This document shows positions 1 to 8,922 of a stretch of 64,000 nucleotides of DNA, in pieces. How positions within the stretch are numbered: the first letter of the stretch is position 1; each line of letters opens with the position of its first letter. The translations under genes and the position numbers were made by a program. Source of the stretch: Mytilus edulis (lineage: Eukaryota; Mollusca; Bivalvia; Mytilida; Mytilidae); NCBI RefSeq assembly GCF_963676685.1, contig NC_092347.1:92880208-92944207 (forward strand). The letters run 5' to 3'. The notes beneath the pieces are model-generated. The model did no database searches. It saw nothing but the letters and a program-made list of their open reading frames with translations, and was not told where the DNA came from.

Positions 1-590
1 TCTGGGATAATAAAAAGAGATGTTGCTACTTTCACCACAAGTTTGATAAATAAAAAAAATATTAACCCTTACACTTTTGAGAGTTGGAATCGTTTCTATT
101 CATATTCGAGATAATATCTGAGACATTACGATAACTGCATTGCATGTCTTTAATATAATAAACATTTTTTTTTGCAAAATCTCATAAAACGACAGTATTG
201 GACCGTCTTTCAACATTTGCTTTCAGAATTGTGTTGAACAAAATCGTATGGGGTTCAACGGAACCTGTGTCCTGCATACGAATGTTGCTGTTAATGTAAA
301 AGTGCTATGTTGATATAAAAAGAAAGACCATTAATCAGAAAAATACAGATGCTATTTCACAGTTTCGAAAATTAGCTACTGTCCAAGTTTCATAAAAATT
401 CACGAAGGTTTACAAATTTATCGTTTCAAAAAAGTTTAATTCAAGACTGTCTGTAAAATTGTCAAAAACTAAGTCTTTCTATCAGAAGTTTTTTTAAAGG
501 TTTAATTCATACATAATCAGCAAAAATATTTGACAACATAATTGATGAGTTAAAGTAAATTCACAAAATACTGAGCTTCAATGAATACGG
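1..590. other. Non-coding AT-rich stretch
   Basis: I see no conserved coding sequence here. The motif around 'tactgtccaag...aaggttta' at about 377-415 recurs in degenerate form at 845-885 and 1010-1045, so part of the stretch is probably old dispersed repeat. Confidence 0.5.
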
Positions 591-599
591 AAAGCCTAT

Positions 600-860
600 A
601 ATCAAATCAAACAATCAAAAACTCAAACACATCAAACGAATAGACAACCATTGTAGCCATTATAGGTCAAAGTATGGCCTTCAACACGCAGTCTTGGCTC
701 ACGCCGAATAACAAGCTATAAGGGCCCCACAAAAGACTATTGTAAAACCATTCAAACAGGAAAACCAACGGTCTAATCTATATAAATAAGGAAATAAGAA
801 ACACGTATGAACCACACCAACAAACGACAACCACTGAACATCAGGTTCTGTCCAAATTAA
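600..860 (+). repeat. Dispersed mussel-type repeat, family 1 (copy 1)
   Basis: This copy contains the landmarks 'tatggccttcaac', 'gggcccca' and 'caaacgacaaccactgaa'. The same order of landmarks recurs at 13000-13350, 34229-34450 and 49702-50040, which shows a dispersed repeat. I associate this family with Mytilus genomes. It has no coding capacity. Confidence 0.75.
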
Positions 861-2920
861 AAAAAAAACCATGAAGGTTTGACAGAGTAATTGCTTACTG
901 AACTGTAAATGTGAACTGTAATTAAACGTCCATTTACGAAAAAATGAAAATAAATATTTTAAAATTTACTCGTTGTGTAACATCTTTGTGTCACACATAA
1001 GCTTCTGTCCAAATTTAATAAAAATCCATGTAGGTTTGACAGTGTTTGAAGTCAAAGAAAATCTTAACTTTACCGACAGACTTAAATCTTGAAGCCGCCG
1101 ACACAGGATCACGATGTCTCCCTTCCGCGAAATTAATTGAGCAGGCACTACAAAAATGACAAGGTATTTTTCCATCCTGAATAAAACACAGGACACTATA
1201 TTTTTTTTAACTTGAACTTGACCATGCCTGTAAATCAAATGCGTAGTAATCTGCCCCAAACTCTTTTGTGATTGACTGTATAGAAGTATTTAGAAAAAAA
1301 ATATCATGAAGAGCATCTTAAAAGAACTGAAATATCAAATTTCAAAAACAAATAATTGTGCGATTTTTTTCTCCTACAAGCAGACGACGTTCTGTAAAAA
1401 ATGTGAATTATAAGCAGACGTATAATTGTAATTGTAGATCATTGTCTGTATTTCTTAGAATTGTGGTTTTTAATTGCTGTTTGGATTCGTATTCCCGCTT
1501 TCTTTACGTATGATTAACTTTTATAAATATAGCAGAACTATATATGCATGTTTTCATCCATTTTCTACGTCGTTAATGGAAATGTCTCAGCGACGTGTAT
1601 TAACCCTATACCTTAATGTCAGAATTAAGTGGATTAGAAAATTGTGCATGAGTTTGCAACTTATTCCATCGAGATGTAATTTAGTAACTCTTGATTTTAA
1701 TTGATATTTGCGTACACATTTAACTCTACATGATTTGCAAGGAAATTGATTATAGAAGATTACATAGCTACGTATTTAACTTAAAGTTCCTTGTTTCAAC
1801 TAAATAAAAATACAGTTTCCTGATAACAAAAACTTAAAATTCAGCATTAAAAACTTCTAAATATAACAATAACAATTCTATCGCCAGGTTTTAATTCTGA
1901 ATTCTTGAGATGATATAAACTTGATGTGTTTTAAAGACCACATGTTGTCGTTATAAATGATGAACGTACTACAAATTTGAAAATATTTTGTTTACGTATG
2001 TCCAATTATCTGGTATCTACTTTACCTGATATTGGCAATTTGTCTGACAAATTGAATACATTTAGGAATTTTTAATTCTTAGATTTGAGGATCGTTCAGT
2101 ACGCTTTGGTTTTTTTTTAGAAAGTTTTGACTTAATATGTTAGGATTTATGAAATAAAGATTTATTTTGAATATGATGGCTTAATGAAAAGTAAAATAAC
2201 ATAATTACCGAACTCCTAGGAATATTCAAGTTGGAAAGTCATTAATACTAAATGGTAAAATCTAAATCACAAACATATCAAACGAATGGAAAAGAACTGT
2301 TATATTCAAAAATATTTGTACAGGCATTTTCTTATAAGAATATATGATGTATAAGACCTGATTTTAAAGCTAGCTATACCTTTAACTTGCATGACAGTCG
2401 CATAAAGTTCCATTGTATTGATAACAATGTGTGAACAAAACAAACAGACATAATATGACATATAAAAAAGGATTTTTCCTTACGAATAGGTATGGTAAAA
2501 GCAAAGTTGAGTAAATCATTTAATGGATCTTTATCATGTTTATGAAATGAATATCATGAGCACTAATTTTGTTCGCCTCAATATTTCAGAAATGTTAAAT
2601 TATTCGATTTTAACAAAACATGTTTATTTTATTGGTGAATTAAAAAGATAATATAATATAGTCATTTGCGTACTGAAATAGTGTTTGTGATGACATTGTG
2701 ATGGTATAAGACTGTCTGTCAGTGGCGCTTGTATCAAGTTAGTTGAAATATCAAAAAAATACAATGTTGACGAGTATACTGAAAATCTAATACAAATGTA
2801 TTCCTTAAGAATCGTGTCAAATAAAGCTAAGGTCGTTGTGGGGAAAAAAAATCTTAGTGTTTCGAAAAACTTAATAAACAATAAATACAAAATTATGTAC
2901 CAATACTATGTTTAGTCAAC
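861..2920. other. Intergenic, no gene recognised
   Basis: Only short open frames without family resemblance occur here. A repeat fragment is visible at about 2375-2455 ('cttgcatgacagtcgcataaa'), and it recurs near 14155-14215 in the same orientation. Confidence 0.5.
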
Positions 2921-2929
2921 ACAAGTAAT

Positions 2930-3070
2930 ATCATGAACAACCTCGGGGATGAAACGTCCACTGTCAACGGAATCGACCCAGTGGTCGTACAATCTCATCA
3001 AAGATATCAGAATTCAAATTTGGTTTGCAAGACGCGCGTTTCGTCATCATAAAACTCGCAAGTCGGTATT
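2930..3070 (+). repeat. Dispersed repeat, family 2 fragment (CGTTTCGTC type)
   Basis: This fragment shares the blocks 'cctcgggga', 'atcgacccagtggt' and 'acgcgcgtttcgtc' with the longer copy at 10137-10540, though the blocks are in a different order or partly deleted. I associate it with a very abundant repeat of mussel genomes. Confidence 0.7.
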
Positions 3071-3391
3071 CTAAAAGGTAATAATTGTGCACATTTACTG
3101 GCCGATTTATATCTGTATTCATAAAAAAAAAAAAATCTGAAAGAGGAAGAGAAAATTAATTTGCAATTAGCTCCAGTTTAACGTTCTAATATATTAATGA
3201 CGTATATATCATTCAAAAATCCAAAGCAAGTGCTTTCATCCTATATGTCTGTTTCTTTTGTTCACGCGTTGTAATCAGTATAAATTTTTTTTTTATACTA
3301 TTGTCATACAAGTGAGCGTATTCGTTAGCTATAAAAGAAAGATTAATCCACCAATTGTTCATAAGAAAATGTCTGTACCAATTTAGGAATA

Positions 3392-4048
3392 TTGCAGTTG
3401 CTATCCATTCGATTGATTGATTTTGCCGTTTCAGTAGGGATGTATATTAAAGAAATTTATCCTGTTGAACTTACTTTAAATAAAGCTAATACTAACAATG
3501 ACCACTGCCCTTTCCTCGATCTTGATATCTATATCACTAACGGAAAGCTGAATACTAAAATTTATGATAAAAGAGATGATTTTTCATTTCCTATCGTTAA
3601 TTATCCATTGTTAGATGGTGACGTTCCCTTGTCACCATCTTACGGTGTTTATATATCTCAACTTGTACGATTCGCTCGTGTATGTAACAATGTTTTAGAT
3701 TTTAACGAGAGAAATTTATGTATTACTGAAAAATTATTACACCAGAGTTTTCGATATCACAAACTAGTCAAAACATTTACTAAATTTTATCATCGGTATA
3801 AGGACATCATTCGTAAATATAGCTCAACATGCAGACTTCTTATACGTTCAGGTATTTCACATCCAATTTTTTATGGAAATATTCTTTATAAAGCACAAAG
3901 GTGTCAGTATTCACCTCAAAAACTAACAAAACCTTTGAATAGACTTATTAAGAAGGGATATAGTTACGAGACTGTTGTCAGGTCATTAAAGATTGCATAT
4001 GTTGGCGTTAATATTGATTCACTTATAGGGTCTTTGCATCGGAACTAA
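3392..4048 (+). pseudogene. Retroelement reverse-transcriptase C-terminal relic
   Basis: A 218-residue open frame carries the signature of a retroelement RT distal part: 'PFLDLDIYI...TKIYDKRDDFSFPIVN', then 'SYGVYISQLVRFARVC' and 'LLHQSFRYHKLVKTF'. The same block order (LDL-EID, LLTRKLLN, KFYGRH) appears in decayed form at 22791-23490 on the other strand, so this is a repeated family. The palm-domain catalytic Asp pair would lie upstream and is not visible, so the copy is 5'-truncated. The frame is still open, which points to a fairly recent insertion. I could not place it firmly between the Penelope-like, DIRS-like and other RT clades. Confidence 0.75.
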
Positions 4049-4375
4049 ACACATTTATTCAAAAACCAGTTGTTGGCATGACACGGGTTATGTTCTTCTC
4101 ATATATGTTATGATGGTATGATACTAAACCCCTAACGGGAAGGATTGTGCCTGATGTTCATATGATGAAATCATAATCTTTCAGTCAGTTTAATTGAAGT
4201 CTGGAGCTGGCATGTCAGTTAACTGCTAGTAGTCTGTTGTTATTTATGTATTATTGTCATTTTGTTTAAAATTGAAACTGGAAGATATGAAGGTATAGAT
4301 GTTAATGGAAGGTTTTGTTTTAATTGTAGAAAAAAAAGGATTTGAATATAATTGAAGATAAAAAAAAATAAGTTC
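4049..4375. other. Non-coding spacer
   Basis: This is probably the 3' flank of the RT relic followed by simple AT-rich DNA. It ends at the target duplication of the outer transposon. Confidence 0.4.
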
Positions 4376-4380
4376 TATAA

Positions 4381-4846
4381 CACCGTGTAGAACGCCACAT
4401 GCGGGGTGTCGGCTATGTTTGACATTGGGTGGCAATTTTGAAGCGACGAAAAAGTAACAAGGTAAGTTCAAGCATCAAAATTTCTTATTTTTAGAACTCT
4501 CAGTACCCTATAATGTATTGCACGGAAGGAACCGCAACATAATCTATTTCCTGAAAGCAGAAGCAGTCGTTTTCAGTGCTCAGTTTTCTCAAACACCTCG
4601 CCCTAGTTTTCCGTGTTGCAGATTTTGAGGCTTTATATGCAAATTTCGGTATAAAAACTAAATTACACAGCTACCCTCCGTATCATTTATATAGAATTGT
4701 ATTCCTCTCATTGACTTATACCAAATACCAGTTTCTTAGTTAAAATTAATTGGTTTTAAAACTATTATTCATCAAAATATAAAGTGTCGCTCGGGGTGTC
4801 AGATTTTGCGTCGCAAGGGGTAGAGGCTTGTCATAAAAAATACATG
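4381..4846 (+). repeat. Left terminal inverted repeat of outer transposon
   Basis: This matches 9398-9864 in reverse complement with few substitutions (for example 'gacattgggtggc' against 'gacatggggtggc'). It contains the internal motif 'ggggtgtc' near both its outer and inner ends (about 4403 and 4794), a possible repeated subterminal binding site. Confidence 0.9.
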
Positions 4847-4889
4847 TTTGCATGTAAATTAGTCTTCATATGATACATTTTATTTCAAA

Positions 4890-5056
4890 CACATCGACTT
4901 TACCATGACAAAACAAGGATTTTTCATTTTGCCTGTTTTGGTCTTATAAAAGATATGCTTTTGATTTTATTCACATCTACTTTACCATGACAAAATAAGG
5001 GTTTTTCATTTTGCCTGTTTTTGGTCTTATAAAACATGTGCTTTTGATTTCATTCA
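4890..5056 (+). repeat. Two-copy tandem repeat, ~82 bp
   Basis: The block starting 'cacatcgactttaccatgac' near 4890 repeats with few changes from about 4972 ('cacatctactttaccatgac'). Both copies include 'tttttcattttgcctgtttt' and 'ggtcttataaaa'. The pair lies just inside the left TIR of the outer element and ends next to the insertion site of the inverted dimer. Confidence 0.85.
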
Positions 5057-5074
5057 TAGTAAAAAAAATAGCTC

Positions 5075-5173
5075 AAGTAATAGTACCTGACTATAGGGCC
5101 CCCTTCGGAGTAAAATGCGCAAAGCCGCATTTTACTCCTCAGTTGGGGCCCTATAGCTCAGGTACTATTACTT
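5075..5173. repeat. Left terminal imperfect palindrome (hairpin)
   Basis: The two arms pair over about 45 bp: AAGTAATAGTACCTGA, then TATAGGGCCCC, then GGAGTAAAATGCG around a small AAA loop. The arms are not identical. The outer arm reads CTGACTATAG and CCCCCTTCGGAG, and the gene-side arm reads (as complement) CTGAGCTATAG and CCCCAACTGAGGAG. A folded hairpin would therefore carry defined bubbles. Compared with the right-end copy it lacks one G next to the loop. Confidence 0.9.
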
Positions 5174-5196
5174 GGGGGGAGCTTGAGGCTCCCCCC
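5174..5196. repeat. GC-rich stem-loop beside left palindrome
   Basis: GGGGGGAGC pairs with GCTCCCCCC around a 5-base loop. The same stem-loop follows every palindrome of the element (about 6893-6913, 7052-7074 and 8746-8768). It is strikingly GC-rich against a background of about 80% AT. Confidence 0.9.
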
Positions 5197-5444
5197 ACAA
5201 AAAAACAAAATATGGAATATATATCTGCTATATTTTTTTTTTTATTAAAAAGAGGTCACTCAGTATTTTAATACAGACTTGTGACTGTCAAAGGTTACTT
5301 TACCCTCTTTTTTTTTATTTTTTATTTTTTTATTTTTTTTTTATTTTTTTATTTTTTTTTATATAAAAAGTAATATATAACATATTTACACACATACATT
5401 TATAATTATTAGAGTTATTATAAAATTTTATTATTACATTATAT

Positions 5445-6356
5445 TTATATCCATCTGCAGTTAATATATTTAAATTCTGGCTTATTATCATTAATAATTG
5501 CATTTCTAATTTGTAGTACTTCTATACTTTCATTATATGAAGGTTTTACATACATATTTTTATATAAATTATATGTTCCATTAAGTCTATATCTTAAAAA
5601 TATACTATATTTATATGTATCACTTTTATACATAAGCATACCACCATTTTCTTCTGAATAAATATTAATTCCTACATTTAAATATTTTTCAATTTTTGGA
5701 ATATCTGTCCACTTAAATTCTTTTAAAGGATCAATATCTAATTTTTTACACAAATATTTTACACATTTTATTAATATACCTGCATTATATTTATATCTTA
5801 AACTATAACTATAATTTATACTACATATTTTATTTTCAAATAATTTTTCTTCATTATGTACTCCATATTCTGTTTTAGAATTAAATTCTTCACTATCTAC
5901 TCTAACTAAATTAGCAAATCCTATAACAATACATTTATAAGCTGTCATTATGTTATCATTAACAATATAATGATCATTAGTTCTACATCTTTTTATAACA
6001 TTATCATAATGATTATCAGGTTTATCATTTTCTTTATTTATTTTTTCATTATAATTAAGTATAATACGTTTATTTTTTGATAAAATATATCTTTTTCCAT
6101 TTGATAAAAGATAAGGATTATATCTTATTTTCTTATCATCAATTTTCTTTATATCTTCATTATCTTCTATATTTGATGGAGTATTTATTCCTTTTGAATT
6201 ATGTAAAGCTTTTTCATAATAACTGTCAATATCTTTTTCTTTAACATAAGCACTTTTCTTTATAATATTTGTCCAATATTTTATATATGCAGCATTTATT
6301 TCTTCATTCATATCTTCATTCATTTTTATAGATGAATTATTGTTTTCTTCACTCAT
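5445..6356 (-). CDS. Orphan 303-aa Lys/Asn/Ile-rich protein, copy A
   Basis: The open frame is intact and intronless, from ATG at 6356 to a stop at 5445. The N-terminal ~20 residues are acidic and Asn-rich (MSEENNNSS...). A long charged region follows, then a more hydrophobic C-terminal half with 'YNAGILIKCVKYLCKKLDI' and 'WTDIPKIEKYLNVGINIYS' and an end at 'YINCRWI'. I do not recognise the family. The stretch with IPKIEKYLNVGINIY followed by a 'TYNLYKNM' block is vaguely like the region N-terminal to the protein-primed polymerase of Polintons, but no polymerase or protease catalytic set is present. There is no signal peptide or clear membrane span. It differs from copy B by four substitutions, all amino-acid changing (Tyr24/His, Thr29/Ser, one Ser/Phe, one Thr/Ala). 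A promoter with TATA (6451-6460) and two CCAAT motifs lies upstream. Confidence 0.85.
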   Translation of the reverse strand: MSEENNNSSIKMNEDMNEEINAAYIKYWTNIIKKSAYVKEKDIDSYYEKALHNSKGINTPSNIEDNEDIKKIDDKKIRYNPYLLSNGKRYILSKNKRIILNYNEKINKENDKPDNHYDNVIKRCRTNDHYIVNDNIMTAYKCIVIGFANLVRVDSEEFNSKTEYGVHNEEKLFENKICSINYSYSLRYKYNAGILIKCVKYLCKKLDIDPLKEFKWTDIPKIEKYLNVGINIYSEENGGMLMYKSDTYKYSIFLRYRLNGTYNLYKNMYVKPSYNESIEVLQIRNAIINDNKPEFKYINCRWI

Positions 6357-6450
6357 ATTTATATATTTATTAATATATCTTTGTAGTGTAAAATTTTTTT
6401 TTTTTAAAAAAATATTAATAATAATATTGTTTATTTTTCTTATATATATT

Positions 6451-6528
6451 CTTTTTTATAGAGTAATAAGTCACGTGATTAATTATAATTAATTTTGATT
6501 GGTTAATAAAATACTTAATTTTGATTGG
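6451..6528 (-). promoter_or_regulatory. Promoter of copy A: TATA box, E-box, two CCAAT motifs
   Basis: On the minus strand, TATAAAAAAG (6451-6460) lies about 95 bases before the ATG. A CACGTG E-box (about 6472-6477) and two CCAAT motifs (complement of ATTGG at 6498-6502 and 6524-6528) lie further upstream. The two CCAAT motifs sit in a direct repeat of TTAATTTTGATTGG. Copy B has only one repeat unit and no E-box. Confidence 0.6.
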
Positions 6529-6659
6529 CTAATTAAAGGATGCTTTCTATTACGTCCGCGTTATATAAAATTTTTATTTTTATAATACTTTGTGTTTCTT
6601 TTAATATTTTTTATAAATATTATAGAAGATTTATAAAGTGCTCTTTATAAACATTTATT

Positions 6660-6835
6660 TATATATTTTAATTTAAATTATTTATTAATTGCTATTAATA
6701 TGTAATTATTATTAACTCTATTTCATTTATCGTTCTAAATATTTAATATATATTTAATTTTAATTATTTATTAATTATTATTACTATATAATTATTATTA
6801 ACTCTATTTAATACTAAGTTCTTAATATTTAATAT
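6660..6835. repeat. Two ~88-bp AT-rich tandem repeats, left half
   Basis: Two diverged units share 'attatttattaatt', 'taattattattaactctatt' and 'aatatttaa'. The mirror-image copy in the right half is at about 7121-7295. They lie between the promoter and the central palindromes, so they could act as origin-like or enhancer-like repeats. That role is inference. Confidence 0.75.
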
Positions 6836-6892
6836 ACTCTTTTTAAAAAAAAAATATAGCAGATATATATTCCATATTTTGTTTTTTTGTGG

Positions 6893-7074
6893 GGGGAGCC
6901 TCAAGCTCCCCCCAAGTAATAGTACCTGAGCTATAGTCAGGTACAAAATAGTACCTGACTATAGGGCCCCCTTCGGAGTAAAATGCGGCAAAGCCGCATT
7001 TTACTCCTCAGTTGGGGCCCTATAGCTCAGGTACTATTACTTGGGGGGAGCTTGAGGCTCCCCCCACAAAAAAC
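6893..7074. repeat. Central junction: collapsed palindrome joined to intact palindrome
   Basis: From left to right there is a GC stem-loop ending in CCCCCC, then AAGTAATAGTACCTGAG-CTATAG-TCAGGTAC, then AAAATAGTACCTGAC. From there an almost full-length palindrome runs to 7051, followed by another GC stem-loop. The first palindrome has lost its middle by fusion across the shared CTATAG and also lost its last 8 bases (TATTACTT). The second has lost its first few bases. The junction thus looks like two hairpin-ended units joined end to end with small losses at the join. Confidence 0.8.
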
Positions 7075-7120
7075 AAAATATGGAATATATGATCTGCTAT
7101 ATTTTTTTTTTAAAAAGAGT

Positions 7121-7295
7121 ATATTAAATATTAAGAACTTAGTATAAAATAGAGTTAATAATAATTATATAGTAATAATAATTAATAAATAATTAAAATT
7201 AAATATATATTAAATATTTAGAACTATAAATGAAATAGAGTTAATAATAATTACATATTAATAGCAATTAATAAATAATTTAAATTAAAATATAT
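7121..7295. repeat. Two ~88-bp AT-rich tandem repeats, right half
   Basis: This is the inverted copy of the pair at 6660-6835, with small differences (for example 'gaactataaatgaaatag' where the left half implies 'gaacgataaatgaaatag'). Confidence 0.75.
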
Positions 7296-7427
7296 AAATA
7301 AATGTTTATAAAGAGCACTTTATAAATCTTCTATAATATTTATAAAAAATATTAAAAGAAACACAAAGTATTATAAAAATAAAAATTTTATATAACGCGG
7401 ACGTAATAGAAAGCATCCTTTAATTAG

Positions 7428-7471
7428 CCAATCAAAATTAATTATAATTAATTTATTACTCTATAAAAAAG
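7428..7471 (+). promoter_or_regulatory. Promoter of copy B: CCAAT and TATA box
   Basis: CCAAT (7428-7432) and TATAAAAAAG (7462-7471) lie about 140 and 109 bases before the ATG at 7571. Relative to copy A, this promoter lacks 26 bp (one of two direct repeats) and the 8-bp GTCACGTG block holding the E-box. It is therefore a shortened version. Confidence 0.6.
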
Positions 7472-7570
7472 AATATATATAAGAAAAATAAACAATATTA
7501 TTATTAATATTTTAAAAAAAAAAAAAAAAAAAATTTTACACTACAAAGATATATTAATAAATATATAAAT

Positions 7571-8482
7571 ATGAGTGAAGAAAACAATAATTCATCTATA
7601 AAAATGAATGAAGATATGAATGAAGAAATAAATGCTGCACATATAAAATATTGGTCAAATATTATAAAGAAAAGTGCTTATGTTAAAGAAAAAGATATTG
7701 ACAGTTATTATGAAAAAGCTTTACATAATTCAAAAGGAATAAATACTCCATCAAATATAGAAGATAATGAAGATATAAAGAAAATTGATGATAAGAAAAT
7801 AAGATATAATCCTTATCTTTTATCAAATGGAAAAAGATATATTTTATCAAAAAATAAACGTATTATACTTAATTATAATGAAAAAATAAATAAAGAAAAT
7901 GATAAACCTGATAATCATTATGATAATGTTATAAAAAGATGTAGAACTAATGATCATTATATTGTTAATGATAACATAATGACAGCTTATAAATGTATTG
8001 TTATAGGATTTGCTAATTTAGTTAGAGTAGATAGTGAAGAATTTAATTTTAAAACAGAATATGGAGTACATAATGAAGAAAAATTATTTGAAAATAAAAT
8101 ATGTAGTATAAATTATAGTTATAGTTTAAGATATAAATATAATGCAGGTATATTAATAAAATGTGTAAAATATTTGTGTAAAAAATTAGATATTGATCCT
8201 TTAAAAGAATTTAAGTGGACAGATATTCCAAAAATTGAAAAATATTTAAATGTAGGAATTAATATTTATTCAGAAGAAAATGGTGGTATGCTTATGTATA
8301 AAAGTGATGCATATAAATATAGTATATTTTTAAGATATAGACTTAATGGAACATATAATTTATATAAAAATATGTATGTAAAACCTTCATATAATGAAAG
8401 TATAGAAGTACTACAAATTAGAAATGCAATTATTAATGATAATAAGCCAGAATTTAAATATATTAACTGCAGATGGATATAA
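7571..8482 (+). CDS. Orphan 303-aa Lys/Asn/Ile-rich protein, copy B
   Basis: The intact intronless frame uses ATG at 7571, the equivalent of the start in copy A, and ends at 8482. The DNA is 99.6% identical to copy A (4 differences in 912 bases, all non-synonymous). The coding DNA is far more AT-rich than the neighbouring host exons, and codons almost always end in A or T, which suggests a foreign or viral-like origin. The protein is rich in Lys, Asn, Ile and Tyr, starts acidic and ends '...FKYINCRWI'. I cannot assign a domain with confidence. Two intact copies in one insert suggest recent arrival, or maintenance of the frame while the element was mobile. Confidence 0.85.
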   Translation: MSEENNNSSIKMNEDMNEEINAAHIKYWSNIIKKSAYVKEKDIDSYYEKALHNSKGINTPSNIEDNEDIKKIDDKKIRYNPYLLSNGKRYILSKNKRIILNYNEKINKENDKPDNHYDNVIKRCRTNDHYIVNDNIMTAYKCIVIGFANLVRVDSEEFNFKTEYGVHNEEKLFENKICSINYSYSLRYKYNAGILIKCVKYLCKKLDIDPLKEFKWTDIPKIEKYLNVGINIYSEENGGMLMYKSDAYKYSIFLRYRLNGTYNLYKNMYVKPSYNESIEVLQIRNAIINDNKPEFKYINCRWI

Positions 8483-8567
8483 ATATAATGTAATAATAAA
8501 ATTTTATAATAACTCTAATAATTATAAATGTATGTATGTAAATATGTTATATATTACTTTTTATATA

Positions 8568-8640
8568 AAAAAAAATAAAAAAATAAAAAAAAATAAAAAA
8601 ATAAAAAAAAATAAAAAAATAAAAAATAAAAAAAAAGAGG
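8568..8640 (+). repeat. A-rich simple repeat downstream of copy B
   Basis: Units of A(3-9) separated by single T (aaaaaaaataaaaaaat...) mirror the T-rich tract at 5306-5361 downstream of copy A. The position suggests 3' untranslated sequence or a relic of poly-A, but it is the same in both halves. Confidence 0.8.
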
Positions 8641-8745
8641 GTAAAGTAACCTTTGACAGTCACAAGTCTGTATTAAAATACTGAGTGACCTCTTTTTAAT
8701 AAAAAAAAATATAGCAGATCATATATTCCATATTTTGTTTTTTGT

Positions 8746-8869
8746 GGGGGGAGCCTCAAGCTCCCCCCCAAGTAATAGTACCTGAGCTATAGGGCCCCAA
8801 CTGAGGAGTAAAATGCGGCTTTGCCGCATTTTACTCCGAAGGGGGCCCTATAGTCAGGTACTATTACTT
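8746..8869. repeat. Right GC stem-loop and terminal palindrome
   Basis: The stem-loop GGGGGGAGC...GCTCCCCCC (one extra C at its end) is followed by a 100-bp imperfect palindrome at 8770-8869. It is the reverse complement of the left terminal palindrome, so the gene-side arm again carries CTGAGCTATAG and AACTGAGG, and the outside arm carries CTGACTATAG and CTTCGG. Confidence 0.9.
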
Positions 8870-8922
8870 TAGCTCAAGATATTTAGTTTTCAAGCTGGTA
8901 AACAATTTCTTTTCCTTTTCAG

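Larger units (their letters stand above)
5075..8869. mobile_element. Inverted-dimer element with hairpin ends, two copies of one gene
   Basis: This 3795-bp insert is flanked by TAGCTC at 5069-5074 and 8870-8875, a 6-bp duplication; the match can be extended to 9 bp by chance bases. It begins and ends with AAGTAATAGTACC and its reverse complement. It consists of two near-identical halves in opposite orientation, each laid out as palindrome, GC-rich stem-loop, 3' region, 303-codon gene, CCAAT/TATA promoter, about 88-bp tandem repeats, stem-loop and palindrome. The two genes point outward. No polymerase, integrase, Rep or transposase motif is seen, so mobilisation must come from elsewhere or from an unrecognised function of the gene product. 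A 6-bp duplication is typical of Polinton/Maverick integration; that link is inference only. Confidence 0.85.

Noticed and set aside
8424-8684. Lys-rich open frame after copy B
   Set aside because: It overlaps the end of the gene in another frame and then only translates the A-rich simple repeat.
5075-8869. Inverted dimer as an assembly artefact (one sequence joined to its own reverse complement)
   Set aside because: The halves differ by four coding substitutions, promoter indels, palindrome-centre losses and small repeat-length changes, and a direct duplication flanks the whole.
5075-8869. Integrated parvovirus or other known virus
   Set aside because: Hairpin ends fit in form only. No Rep/helicase, capsid, polymerase or integrase motif can be seen in either half.
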